A stretch of DNA of 64,000 nt from a virus, in IMG/VR virus record IMGVR_UViG_3300020469_000041, positions 1 to 64,000 of that record. One strand, 5' to 3'. This document shows, in pieces, positions 10,101 through 18,836 of the stretch. A program made the position numbers and the translations under genes. Positions within the stretch are counted from its first letter, which is position 1; each line of letters opens with the position of its first letter. The notes below the pieces were generated by a model. That model saw nothing but the letters and a program-made list of their open reading frames with translations. It did not search any database and had not been told where the DNA came from.

Positions 10101-11898
10101 TGTTACCAATTTGCGATTCATGTTCGTTGATCGCATCTCTTACGTTTTGAGCAGCTGTATTTAATATATAGTTAGAATTAGTTCCTCTTAATACTGTTTC
10201 AAATTCGTTAATCGCTGCAAGAACGTTATTAGCATTTGTGCCTATAACATAACCAGTTCTTTGAGTTGTATCATCTCTTAGAACATTTTCTAATTCGTTA
10301 ATAGCTGCAACAAGATCAGAAGTTGTATTAGTATCTAAACTAGTTACATCACCAACATCTCCTTGTAATTCTTTAATTCCACCAGTGGCTGTTGTTGCAG
10401 TGTAACCTGTAGCATCATCAATTTCTAAATGATCACCAAGTTCAGCTCTTAATTCTCTTACAGCCGCAGATAAATTATTTGCAGTTAAACCAGTAAGTGT
10501 CATATTACCAATATCAGTTTCATGCTCATTAATTGCTGCTGTTAAATCAGTTGCAGAAGTATCTAAACTTAATGAACCAACTTCTGTGTGCAATTGATTA
10601 AGTGCACCAGTAATTGTGTTTGAACCCGAATCAATAGTAGTAATATTTTCATTACCAATTTGATCTTCATGTTCTCTTACTGCAGATGTTAAGTTTGAAG
10701 CTGTTGTTCCTAAATTACCAGATGTAACATTTCCAACTTCTGTATGTAATTGCTCGAGTGCGCCAGTGATATTATCATTAGAACCTGATATGCCAGTAAT
10801 ATCAACATTACCAATCTGTGTTTCATGTTCCGCGATAGCAGTACTTACAGTAGAGGCTGTTGTACCCATAGCTCCAGCTGTAATTGTTCCAAGTTCCGCG
10901 TCATGTTCATTGACCGCTAGAACCAAATCATTAGCAGCTGTTGTTAAGCTTTCAACAGTACCAATGTCGTCTTGTAATTCGTTTATTGCTGCTACAACAT
11001 CTAAAGAGAATATTTTAATTACATCTGATGCGGCAGCTGGAGTTGTTAATTGTATATAAGATCCATAAGTAGAATCAACTGCAGTTAAAGCTCCATGTTG
11101 AGCTCCAGTAATAGTATCACTAGAGCCTAAAGCTCGTATTAAAGTGCCAGCATTTAATGATCCATTAAATGTCTTAAGGCGAATAACTCCATCTGAAATA
11201 GAATGTAATGTTCCATAAAAAGTAGCATTTGCTTCTACATTAGCTTGAGATGTTTGTTCTGATCCCTGATATATTGTTACACCTTCAGTATAATTCGTTA
11301 GTGTTGGAGATCCAGTTTGTGAAATAGTTGCTCTAATATTAGCTGTATGAAAACCTGCAGCAGTGATTCCTTGAGTAAGCTCAGTTCCATTTTTATAAAC
11401 TCTTACAATTCCAACCGGAAAAGATTCAATAACTATTCGAATAACTTTAGCATTAGCAATTGTGTCGGGAGTTGCTCCAACTTTTAAATCAGCTGATGTA
11501 CTAAATGTTCCAGAAGAATCTCTAACTAAAATTTTACTTGTTGATGCTGATACAATTATTGCTGTCCAAGATGGAGTTCCAGAACTTCCTTGATATATTG
11601 TAGCACCAGCAATATAAGAAGAATCTAGAGATGAAACACCTTCTAAAATAATATATCCACCAGTATTGTCTACTGTATGAGCTGGACTTATTTCGAAGCG
11701 AGCTGTTTTTGCTGGACTAGAAGTATCACTACCAGAAAAAAGAACATCTCCTGCAGATGCAGTATAGTTATAAGTCTTATCTGCCATTAAAGCATTGAGT
11801 TGTTCGTTATCACCTAAGTGTAAAGAGATCTCATTCGACTTTTGTCTAAGTTCTTCTAGTGTATTATTTTTTAGAATTCTTGTTTCTTTATTAGCCAT
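4195..11898 (-). CDS. Giant long tail fibre with C-terminal S74 intramolecular chaperone
   Basis: 2567 residues, the longest gene here. After a short N-terminal domain come many ~40-residue helical repeats (roughly residues 300-760) of the type A-I-N-E-H-E-x-x-I-G-N. Beta modules with D-x-x-G-H-V-T cores follow (e.g. D-T-F-G-H-V-T). The last 103 residues (2465-2567) match the peptidase S74 chaperone: S-D-A-K-L-K-T-N-V at 2465, G-V-I-A-Q-N-V, and a terminal coiled coil. In that family a Ser-Lys dyad (here S2465 with K2468 or K2470) cleaves the chaperone after trimer folding. The start ATG overlaps the stop of the upstream 75-residue gene (TAATG). It probably forms a trimeric receptor-binding fibre. 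Confidence 0.9.
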   Translation of the reverse strand: MANKETRILKNNTLEELRQKSNEISLHLGDNEQLNALMADKTYNYTASAGDVLFSGSDTSSPAKTARFEISPAHTVDNTGGYIILEGVSSLDSSYIAGATIYQGSSGTPSWTAIIVSASTSKILVRDSSGTFSTSADLKVGATPDTIANAKVIRIVIESFPVGIVRVYKNGTELTQGITAAGFHTANIRATISQTGSPTLTNYTEGVTIYQGSEQTSQANVEANATFYGTLHSISDGVIRLKTFNGSLNAGTLIRALGSSDTITGAQHGALTAVDSTYGSYIQLTTPAAASDVIKIFSLDVVAAINELQDDIGTVESLTTAANDLVLAVNEHDAELGTITAGAMGTTASTVSTAIAEHETQIGNVDITGISGSNDNITGALEQLHTEVGNVTSGNLGTTASNLTSAVREHEDQIGNENITTIDSGSNTITGALNQLHTEVGSLSLDTSATDLTAAINEHETDIGNMTLTGLTANNLSAAVRELRAELGDHLEIDDATGYTATTATGGIKELQGDVGDVTSLDTNTTSDLVAAINELENVLRDDTTQRTGYVIGTNANNVLAAINEFETVLRGTNSNYILNTAAQNVRDAINEHESQIGNMVFGTGGPVDAANSTDLSGAVRVLDAEIGDTAYAGADLTTAIKNTQDDINVNGSLTTLHTTNTSVVDAINEIEADLFNAGNAGSGGSRREMSDLKTADKTSILDAINEIYDDIHTAGSVTLSTDANFLVGAINEIEGVFDASAYEISAGSNAFNVTSGTFTIDSAGDVILDSGGGNLTLKAAGTQYGEIDKASGTNNILIKSGSTTMLTGSGANAIFSGTVTAVGTSVFTNLDISGNVDIDGSLETDALSINGITLTATATELNVMDGGTSATSTTLVDADRLVVNDNGTMKQVGLQNFETYFESALDTLSNVTTVGALNAGSITSDFGNINVGTSSITGGAITGTSFVIGSANISEAELETIDSVTAGTVSASKAVVVDGNKDISGFRNITLTGELDAGSLDISGNVDTDGTLDVALSSTLRGAVTINGITTITNSTESTVSSATDGALIVTGGASIGKNLYVGGNLQVEGTQTVLNTETLTVEDTLVLAGNNLSSEPTTGGFGLEVGPITSPSGVAAGVTGAHSIVYNYGAAGGGRWEADGALILSTATLDTPKVEGADFGPSDDLTFSAGAGLSESVTGFAVTYTNTDRGSVAAAALNIFSSAVPSSGTTATADNNNDALNLTQGTGISTIGSGDNIITITNTDLGSSQNIFKTIAVSGQSSIVADSNADTLTLAGADAITITTNATSDTLTIDHDNFGTADTYGQTGTQNGQYIKSIITNAQGHVTAVTAANFDTRYQATNPYWVLQEDGNQVDQVGNTDIVNFASGAGISISSAHSSGTSTITVAHADTSPVADLTSNNSNNTFIQDIDFDFDTFGHVTAATVVPAAVTIGDGITTAIQGVGITLSGDLTWSADQSDPSNFTIAHADTSTLLGSSTNTGRTYIQNLTFDTFGHVTAFTTAENPAPYVHPSLTALLENETFTGVQVPDNIYIQSNSEGHLTGLNVTKRNLTLANFGFDPDTDGWDLFVEGTKKADIDRDNVVNFADDAFLTTAYASSNNTVSYGHPTSGVSSGIYGDGYRIPTLTIDSRGHITSASNGNLVDNYSSWNITADSGGTGAVGSGTTVDIEGSGVISTARTGTKVVVSANLGSYLLTSNEKTASFIAVNSNDDSNDPILRHNDGSNNNVRFTDSGNVTVTYTNSGSINFHGANSPDVDVSVSNLETRLGQIDSNVTIGNSASVNTTISGDLQVNQDLGVSGNATITGNLSVLGTTTTLDTENVTIEDNIILLNKGATALVDLGIEGFRYNQTNASLKWNETTDRWQHGVVGSEVNIPRPSEIPAAMTFNVRDDGKGGAEPIDSETITGSETLGIIGGTAIKTDFPGDRSGDSHTLSIIHGDERIGTGQATGTANTLTFGEQFSAVTGVAVNTQGHAETVTTVQFTMPSAPAGANNGTLTMSTTKGLDGSATFSADQAGSATFTVDLDLTELDDMSEDVVGADDYMIILDNWSADGAGVQKRKKISTVTLSDFSNDLGNYGGFATSSGVTSVGAGTGLSVSPGSNPITSTGTINLDAATSTIRGGIELIDDTEQTEEAESISDTAGRTYGLQVNSAGQGVVNVPWENDTANTTYSHKVAQSSVGNNFNPFIQLVGTNPSSTDDIQLTAGGITTIQKTSDDNITIETPGTNLNVTTSTNIVGINSSTGNNSQIFEASSTAAGVMSVTHHDKLDGIATGAQVNVGTNITVTQTSGSDTVTINSSTGNDGVLLVATSLFAGAMSRSDKAKLDGIEAGATGEQITFSNIQAQNNGTNTTLHSADSHSDTFTIDAGIGLTLTDGTDKITIDLDNDQRRSSYSGDIYLGHAHATAKSYIKLHSAVASGDTGYIDFYTSATTSSNPTHEFRMANNGDFHADGDVVAFSTTTASDAKLKTNVNIVTNALDKVCQLDGVTFEWIRDGKESAGVIAQNVEDVLPSAVKEVETLKVEDETHKAVDYNQLSALFIEAIKELKEENKLLRAEIESLKDINS
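4200..4207 (-). promoter_or_regulatory. T4-type late promoter TATAAATA
   Basis: Lies in the last codons of the giant fibre gene. The predicted start at 4194 gives a 12-nt leader carrying AAGGAA before the ATG at 4182, the same arrangement as at 47809-47816. Confidence 0.65.
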
Positions 11899-12125
11899 TA
11901 TTTTCCACCAATTAGTTTCTGTAACATTTTCTTAATTTCGGCAACATCACTTTTTAAATTATCAATATCTTGAGTTTGTTGTTCATCCAGTTTTCTTTTC
12001 ATTTCCGTTGCTTTGATTTGACTTCTTCTAGCTAGATAAGCATCGTTATTAATATTTATAATAGCTGTATTAGCGCTATCTCTTTCTAGGCTAGGATTAC
12101 CTTCAACTTTTATTTTTTTAGCCAT
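11898..12125 (-). CDS. Short coiled-coil protein upstream of giant fibre
   Basis: 75 residues with a basic N-terminus (A-K-K-I-K-V) and a helical, heptad-like C-terminal half (residues 38-72, I-D-N-L-K-S-D-V-A-E-I-K-K-M-L). It overlaps the fibre start by one base, so the two are translationally coupled. No family name is recognised. A fibre-attachment or trimerisation role is a guess from position. Confidence 0.75.
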   Translation of the reverse strand: MAKKIKVEGNPSLERDSANTAIININNDAYLARRSQIKATEMKRKLDEQQTQDIDNLKSDVAEIKKMLQKLIGGK

Positions 12126-12137
12126 TCATATTCTCCA

Positions 12138-15100
12138 TTAAGTAGCAGCTATAGCTCTAAAATCTTTTACTGTTGGTGGCCTTGCAGAATTTTTAGATCT
12201 TAAAATAATCTTAAAGGCCATAGAACCAAATGTTCCAGTTGGATCAATAGCATATTTACTTTCATTATAAATATTCTGATCATCATTAATTGGTATGGCA
12301 TCTACTGGACTTGCTTGAATCCAAGCTATAGAATTAAAATCTACATCACTACCAGAAGGAACTGTTCTATAATAAAAATCAATACTAGATCCTGATGGTC
12401 TGTTTGAAGAAAGATAAACATTAATAACATCTGCTTCTTCAGCCAAATCAATCTTCTTAGTTATATATTTACAAAGTTCAGAACCACCATAAGCATTAGT
12501 CTCAACTACAGTTCCATTATCTCCAATTCTATTTTGAACCGTAATTACTGATAATCTATTAGCATCTAGAACGGGAGTAAGGTGATCTCTAGTAGTTGTT
12601 AAAACTGCCCTTAGTGTAAAGGTTTTAGCTCCTCCAGATTCATTAGCTGTCGAAGATATAACTAATGGATTACTATATTCTTCATTCATATTAGCTTTTA
12701 TTTCTATTTCGTTATTAGTGGAGTATGGTGTTTGAGCACCATCAATAGATCTTTGCGAAGTTGAAGTTAAATAAAATCTAATATCAGTACTAGGAACAAT
12801 CGCCGTAGCTGCTACCAAATGAGATACATCAATTTGAATATTCTCAGTAGCAGTTATTAACGAACCACCACCGGATCCAGCAGCACTAGCGGTATCACTA
12901 TTTAGCGCTGTAATACTATATGTATCATGAGTAATATTTGATATTGTATGTGTACCATTAATATTTGTAGCATCAATACCGTTAAAGGTTATTGCTCCAG
13001 ATATAACAACACTAGAAGTAGTACCATGCATAGCATGGTTTTTATGTCTAACTGTTATAACACCAGATCCACTTGTAGTAGATAGAGCATCAGGTTTTAA
13101 TAATTTTACTGGGTTAGCATCATTGACAAATGTTACTTCTTCAGATGAATTAGTAAATTTTGCTCTCTTAAGAGTAAACTTAAGATCTTTACTTTGATCA
13201 GGTGTCCATGTAGAAGCATTCTGAGAAGTAAAGAATGAACCACCATGAGGCTGCTTATTAATTCTATAGTTTGCATTTGTTACATCTAATCCACCCATTT
13301 CAGCGACCCAAGCTTTATACTCATCACAATCAGATTGAATAACAATAGCGTATTCTTGATCTTGTAATAAGTATACTGGATAATCAAAAGTAAACGTTGT
13401 AGCTGTTGCTGCAGTAGAAGAAACATTAACGCTTCCTGGAAATAATTCTACTTCAGTTCCAGGAATAACTGTTTGTGTAGGTATACCATTTTCAGTAGTA
13501 ACTATGCTTACACAAACTGGAATTTCTGCATCATCTCCTGTTTTAATAGTATACTTAGATTCAAAATATAAATCAAGAGAAGTAACAAATATACCACCGC
13601 TTTTTTCTATTAAAATGCTTTGTGCTAATGGATCAATCCAAGTAGTAACAGTTCTATTAAATGTTTCGCTTACAACTCTGGCGTCGTTAACTCTAGAAAT
13701 TTCTAATCTAGGAACCTTTGTACTAACAACAGTTCTTTGTGTTGATTCAATGAGACCTTGAGAATGAAACTGAGTTTCAGCTGATGTTGCTTCAAGAGAT
13801 CTAGCACCTGTCGAAGAATCACTTAATCTAAATTCTTTAGTTCCACTTTTAAACTTAGTAACAGAATTTCTTGGTATTACAAATGATCCAGTTATCTGGC
13901 CTTTATTATTTGTTATTAAATCACTTGCTCCATCTGGATGTGTAGTAGCTCCAGGATATTGAACAACTCCAGTTGTATCTGACCACTCTTGATATGCCTC
14001 TTCTTTACAATAAGTAGTAACATTAACATCATTAAAGAAAGCATATACTTTAGTATTAGGTTTCATACGAGAAGCTTTAAAGTATATCTTTCTTGATCTC
14101 ATAAATGGTACAAAGTTAGTTTCAACAATTCTATTTCCAGTTTCTTTTGTCACTGTATCAAAAGCAACTTCAGTTCTTAAACCAGACCGTGATTGATTAT
14201 CTGTAACAGTTGTAGCTGTAACAGTTTGAAATTCTCTACTGCCGCCGCGTCTTGTTCTTGTTCTACCAGTGAATCCAGCGCTAACTAGTTCTGTTTCGAT
14301 TTGTCTACCGGCCCAGTTAGTTTCCCATTCATTCCAAACAGTTCCTAATATACCTTCTTCTTCTGCTCTTGCTACAAATTGATCATATTGACCATTATCA
14401 TCAATAACAATATCTGGTCTGATTTCTGTTTCTTTCCATTCATCTGATTCTGGAGAAAGCTGAACTCTACCAGCCCAACTAAAGACTGCATAAGGGTTAA
14501 CGTTAATAGCAACAGATGCGTACGGCTGTTTTGTATGTTCTACTTCAGTATGTGCCATTGTCCAGTTAGAAGACTTTTTAACAGCAGTATTAGATGCCGA
14601 AGATTTAGTAATTAAGTTAACATTTTTAGTTGGACACTCAGGCCTTAATAGACCAAATTGCTTATCAATAGATTCACTACATTCTGGATGAGTCATATCA
14701 GCAACTGATTGATCTTTAAATGAATCAACGACAATACCATTTTTAAATCTACTAAGTCCAGCAACATCAACCATATGAATATCAGCAGCAGATTGCTCTA
14801 GTAAAGATAATGAAGTATAGTATTCTAGATTCTTAATTCTTTTATCTAGTTTACCAATATCTTTCATTGTGTATCTTTTATTATCTTGCATCTCAGGAGC
14901 AACATCAGATAAACTAAATACATATGGACTTAGTTTTAATTGATATAATGTCAAGCCATCTTCTTTATCTGCGGGAGGCTGAGGATATTCTGAAGGGACA
15001 CCTTTTATTATTTCAAAAGCTCCATCTCTTTTCATTATTAATTTATCAGTTCTTGGTAGATAGTAGTTTATATCTGCTGTTAAAGCATGTCCTACTTTAG

Positions 15101-17402
15101 GAGCTCCTGATAAACTAAAGCCAGTACCAGTACTAAATTCCGATCCCGTTGTAGGAGATCCAGAAGAAGATTTAGTTGGTCTAAAATCTATACAATCTCT
15201 TAATTCTAAATTACCAGAGGATCCACTAAACGATGGTATAATAGAATAGTCAGCAGTAGGATATGAATCTACACAGAAATAATCTCCAGCTCCATGCTCA
15301 TAATGCTCAAATATTACAACCATGTTTCCTGTAGGAAGAGCTGCTGTTCCTGCTTTTTTAATAATTTTCCCTTCATCATAAAAATTATCTCGTTGACCGT
15401 TATCTAAAGTAAAGTTTGCTTTTTGATCAACACCTAAAAAATCTGTGATAGAAGTTATTGAAATAATATCTGATTTGTCTAAATTATAAGCTGGATAATT
15501 TCCATTAGTAACATTAATTGTTTTAGAAACTGATACCTTAGTTTTTGACTTTGGAGCAATTGTCTTTTTAACTGTAGCTATAATATTACAAGAAACATTA
15601 TTGCCAATAGCGGTAGCAGCTGAATAAGTAATACCAGTTGTACCGTTACCGCCAGAAGTAATATTCCCGCTTTGTCCAGTCTTTATAGTTGCTCCACCAG
15701 TCGGAGCTATAATAATATCTGAGACATCTTCAAATAATCCAACTGAAGTAGAAAATGATAATGTTCCAGTACTACTTGTAGCAGTTTGGAATATTCTTTT
15801 AATTGAATACGTTGTATCTCTGCTAGGATCTGCTAAAGTTTTAATTGCTGTCTGAGGTAACTGGAAAACACATGTATTATGTCCAACATCAAATCTTGTA
15901 CCATCATCAGCAGCAACAAAATTAGCAGCGAATCCATAAGTTGCTTGTGATACGTTATCGACAGCATTAAATGTTCCAGAAGACATTACAATGTCAAATA
16001 GATATAATCTAGCATGATCACTATAAGCTTCCATTCCTCGAACTCTTGCCGTACCAACTGAAGAGGCCGCGGCTTTTAAAACAATATTAGAAAAGTTTTC
16101 TAAATCAGGAATTCCTGTTAAACCAGTCAAACTTAGTTTAACATAGTTACCAATATTAATTTGTGTATTTGATTCATTTTGAAAAGCTGTAGCATCAGAT
16201 CCTCTAGGCTTTTCAACATCAAGATAAGTTGTACCCACTTTATGATTTCTATAACCTTTTACATAAGCAGTAGATGGTTCAATACCTAATGCTATTTTAT
16301 CAGCACTACCACCTTCAGCAGCGCTATATTTACCAAAGTTACCTGCGCTGTTATTTAAGTGTTCTAAAATTTCTAGTTCAAATGGTTGAACTACATAATC
16401 ACCAGATTCATCATGAGTTCTTTGTGCTAAACGTAATGTTAATCCGGTGTCTTGAGTTTTATCTGTTTTATCAACAGTAACAAGACCATTATCAACAGTT
16501 AGTAAAGTAATATATTTATCTACTGTTCTACTATCAATATCTATTGGCTGTTTAATAAGCGTAGTAGCAATTTGATATCTATTTGCACCAGGTGCAGAAG
16601 TGTTTGGAACACCTTGAGCATTATCAACTAATGATGCATCTGTTGAAGAAGATACTTCATTCTCAGCAATTTGTAGACCAATAATATACGAAGGGTTATT
16701 ACTATACTTGTCTAAAATAATAGTAGAAGCACCAACATATACAAAGCATCCTGATATAAAGTAAACGCCTTCAGATATCGATACAGAAGATCCTTGACCT
16801 ACTGCATTTGCAATATTAGACGCGTCATTAGTTCCATTAACATTTGATCCACCGCCAACCATACCATATTTTACTGGACTAGCATTAGATTGAAATACTT
16901 CTCCTACTCCAAACTTGTCAACAGTATTAGTTCCACTACTAACATCATCACCAGATTTTAGATATCTAATATAAAGTGTATCTGGATTACTAGCATCAAC
17001 TGCACTTACTGCTTGTAGAACTGTTGCAGTTACTTGATTACCACTACTTGATGTACCAGTAATAATAGTTCCAACAAAGCTTTGTAAATCGGCTGAAGTA
17101 TACGTTACGCTACTATGAACAAATGAAGCTTCGACTTTTAAATAATCATATTCTATGTTAAGAGATAATTCTCCATTTACAACTCGTGATCCATCTTTAA
17201 AAGCGTATTGGCCATGCCTATCAATTTGAGCTTGAAGCATAGTCTGTAACTGCGTAAGCTCTCTAGCTTGCACGGCATATCCTGGACGGAATAAAATTCT
17301 ATGATAATTTTTTGTTTCGACATTAGTCAGATCGCCAATTTCACCAAAATAATCATCATAGTATGGCTCTGATTTAAATGCTTTTATATTCGTAGTTGTC
17401 AT
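12138..17402 (-). CDS. DUF4815-like large virion protein (baseplate/fibre connector)
   Basis: 1754 residues. The N-terminus, with Y-Y-D-D-Y, the R-I-L-F-R-P-G-Y-A-V-Q-A-R-E-L-T-Q-L-Q motif at about residues 35-55, then the run Q-I-D-R-H-G, is the signature of the DUF4815 structural proteins of T4-like cyanophages and pelagiphages. The middle and C-terminal parts are beta-rich with no enzymatic motif. It lies directly after gp8, where T4 has gp9/gp10/gp11, so it probably takes their place joining fibres to the baseplate. That replacement is inferred from position. Confidence 0.85.
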   Translation of the reverse strand: MTTTNIKAFKSEPYYDDYFGEIGDLTNVETKNYHRILFRPGYAVQARELTQLQTMLQAQIDRHGQYAFKDGSRVVNGELSLNIEYDYLKVEASFVHSSVTYTSADLQSFVGTIITGTSSSGNQVTATVLQAVSAVDASNPDTLYIRYLKSGDDVSSGTNTVDKFGVGEVFQSNASPVKYGMVGGGSNVNGTNDASNIANAVGQGSSVSISEGVYFISGCFVYVGASTIILDKYSNNPSYIIGLQIAENEVSSSTDASLVDNAQGVPNTSAPGANRYQIATTLIKQPIDIDSRTVDKYITLLTVDNGLVTVDKTDKTQDTGLTLRLAQRTHDESGDYVVQPFELEILEHLNNSAGNFGKYSAAEGGSADKIALGIEPSTAYVKGYRNHKVGTTYLDVEKPRGSDATAFQNESNTQINIGNYVKLSLTGLTGIPDLENFSNIVLKAAASSVGTARVRGMEAYSDHARLYLFDIVMSSGTFNAVDNVSQATYGFAANFVAADDGTRFDVGHNTCVFQLPQTAIKTLADPSRDTTYSIKRIFQTATSSTGTLSFSTSVGLFEDVSDIIIAPTGGATIKTGQSGNITSGGNGTTGITYSAATAIGNNVSCNIIATVKKTIAPKSKTKVSVSKTINVTNGNYPAYNLDKSDIISITSITDFLGVDQKANFTLDNGQRDNFYDEGKIIKKAGTAALPTGNMVVIFEHYEHGAGDYFCVDSYPTADYSIIPSFSGSSGNLELRDCIDFRPTKSSSGSPTTGSEFSTGTGFSLSGAPKVGHALTADINYYLPRTDKLIMKRDGAFEIIKGVPSEYPQPPADKEDGLTLYQLKLSPYVFSLSDVAPEMQDNKRYTMKDIGKLDKRIKNLEYYTSLSLLEQSAADIHMVDVAGLSRFKNGIVVDSFKDQSVADMTHPECSESIDKQFGLLRPECPTKNVNLITKSSASNTAVKKSSNWTMAHTEVEHTKQPYASVAINVNPYAVFSWAGRVQLSPESDEWKETEIRPDIVIDDNGQYDQFVARAEEEGILGTVWNEWETNWAGRQIETELVSAGFTGRTRTRRGGSREFQTVTATTVTDNQSRSGLRTEVAFDTVTKETGNRIVETNFVPFMRSRKIYFKASRMKPNTKVYAFFNDVNVTTYCKEEAYQEWSDTTGVVQYPGATTHPDGASDLITNNKGQITGSFVIPRNSVTKFKSGTKEFRLSDSSTGARSLEATSAETQFHSQGLIESTQRTVVSTKVPRLEISRVNDARVVSETFNRTVTTWIDPLAQSILIEKSGGIFVTSLDLYFESKYTIKTGDDAEIPVCVSIVTTENGIPTQTVIPGTEVELFPGSVNVSSTAATATTFTFDYPVYLLQDQEYAIVIQSDCDEYKAWVAEMGGLDVTNANYRINKQPHGGSFFTSQNASTWTPDQSKDLKFTLKRAKFTNSSEEVTFVNDANPVKLLKPDALSTTSGSGVITVRHKNHAMHGTTSSVVISGAITFNGIDATNINGTHTISNITHDTYSITALNSDTASAAGSGGGSLITATENIQIDVSHLVAATAIVPSTDIRFYLTSTSQRSIDGAQTPYSTNNEIEIKANMNEEYSNPLVISSTANESGGAKTFTLRAVLTTTRDHLTPVLDANRLSVITVQNRIGDNGTVVETNAYGGSELCKYITKKIDLAEEADVINVYLSSNRPSGSSIDFYYRTVPSGSDVDFNSIAWIQASPVDAIPINDDQNIYNESKYAIDPTGTFGSMAFKIILRSKNSARPPTVKDFRAIAAT

Positions 17403-17423
17403 ATGTTCTCTCTTTTAAAATAA

Positions 17424-17431
17424 TATTTATT
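17424..17431 (-). promoter_or_regulatory. Possible late promoter (AATAAATA, one mismatch)
   Basis: One mismatch from TATAAATA, in the 30-nt gap before the DUF4815-like gene. The predicted leader is about 16 nt and contains AAGAGAGAA. This is weak evidence in an AT-rich genome. Confidence 0.35.
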
Positions 17432-17432
17432 A

Positions 17433-18824
17433 TTAGAATTCTATAATAATTTTAATGTCTTCAATTTGCGATGCTGTTCTATCAATAGGATTTCTGTTTT
17501 CTAGAAAGATAATATCTCCTGAATGTCTTTCAACTTCTGGATTTATATTGAATCCAGATCCTGGAGGAGTTCCTACAGCACCTGATGTAGCTCCACTAAC
17601 ATTTGAACCAGATACGAAATTACCATATCCAGTTTTAGAGTTTTGAGCGTAATAAACATATCCCGTACCAGAATCTATTTCTACGACGAATGCTTGAGCT
17701 AATGTTGCACCAGTTCCTTGAGTAATTAATTCATCAACAGCAAAAGCACCAGATATTGAACTAAAGTTAAGTGCTGCAGTTGCTTTAAGAGTTGCTGAAG
17801 TTGATATTGTTGATGTGCCAAAGTTAAATGGATTTTTAACTAAAGTAATTTGTCTAAAATCGTTACCGACGGTAAGATCAGAACCTGATCCACCAGATCC
17901 TTCTAGCAAAGTATTGACAGCTGCAAAAAAGCCTCCCAGCTCTTTTACTGGATCTGTACCATGTCCATTTTCTGGAGAAATAACAGCTCGTGCTGTAGCA
18001 TCAGAACCACCTCCACCGGAAATTACAACATGTGCAGCTGAATAATCAGTACCTTTTGCACTGACAGTAATACTTGTTACAGCTGTACCAGTTCGAACAG
18101 CTGTTGCAGTGGCCTGAGTACCAGCCCCAGTAATAAAGACACTTGGATCAGAACTGTATCCAGTTCCACCAGCAGTGACTTCAAATCTTTCAATACCACC
18201 AGCAGTTGTTGAATCTCTAGAAGCTTTTTGGTTTAAATATTGTGCGTAGTCTCCTTCAGATAAACCAGCTTCTGCTGCGGCATCATCAGCAAAAGATTCA
18301 ACATTAATAGTTTTTACAGGCATGTAAGAAGTTGTGAGGAATTTTTCTGCATCGGCGACGGCTACCGTATACATATATTTCCAAATATAACTATCTGATT
18401 CTGCAGTTGGTGCAGTTAGTGTCTGTGTTGGCTCTTGACTAGAAGCTGTACCAGGAGAGTATATACATTTATATACTTTAAATTCTGATGTGATGACATA
18501 AAAAGCTTTATCAAAAATATCTGCGTCGTCAGAATCCCATGCAACATAGCTAGTACCGGTAGTCCAAGTATGTCTTGGAATTACGTGTGATACATCTGCT
18601 GATCCTAAAAGCTTTAAAGCAAATACATTTTCTCTTGCTTCTACTAAAGAATCTAGTGTGTCATATGGAGTGAATGGAGTGGTGTCTGTTGTATCAGAAG
18701 TTGAATTAGACCAAGCATCAGTTTTACCTATAGCTACAAATACACTTGTGCCAGATGCTGCGATGTCTTCTTTGAAATTTTCTGCATTCAAAGTTCTGAA
18801 TTTAGAAGTTACTATTGCCGTCAT
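17433..18824 (-). CDS. 8: Baseplate wedge subunit gp8
   Basis: 463 residues. Recognised by I-V-T-S-K-F-R-T at residues 4-11, V-I-P-R-H-T-W near residue 81, a Y-I-W-K-Y-M-Y block, and the C-terminal R-H-S-G-D-I-I-F-L-E-N-R-N-P-I segment from about residue 433, all conserved with T4 gp8 (334 residues). It is about 130 residues longer because residues ~215-290 carry inserted G-x-G-Y-S repeat modules with G-G-G-G-S-x-A-T-A loops. gp8 is a wedge component in the T4 baseplate. It follows a late promoter at 18872. Confidence 0.93.
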   Translation of the reverse strand: MTAIVTSKFRTLNAENFKEDIAASGTSVFVAIGKTDAWSNSTSDTTDTTPFTPYDTLDSLVEARENVFALKLLGSADVSHVIPRHTWTTGTSYVAWDSDDADIFDKAFYVITSEFKVYKCIYSPGTASSQEPTQTLTAPTAESDSYIWKYMYTVAVADAEKFLTTSYMPVKTINVESFADDAAAEAGLSEGDYAQYLNQKASRDSTTAGGIERFEVTAGGTGYSSDPSVFITGAGTQATATAVRTGTAVTSITVSAKGTDYSAAHVVISGGGGSDATARAVISPENGHGTDPVKELGGFFAAVNTLLEGSGGSGSDLTVGNDFRQITLVKNPFNFGTSTISTSATLKATAALNFSSISGAFAVDELITQGTGATLAQAFVVEIDSGTGYVYYAQNSKTGYGNFVSGSNVSGATSGAVGTPPGSGFNINPEVERHSGDIIFLENRNPIDRTASQIEDIKIIIEF

Positions 18825-18836
18825 TTTTATTTCCTA

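Noticed and set aside
12053-12060. TATAAATA on the minus strand within the 75-residue gene before the giant fibre
   Set aside because: About 150 nt before the fibre ATG and inside coding sequence. In a genome this AT-rich, more than ten chance copies are expected in the window, so only copies next to gene starts were accepted.
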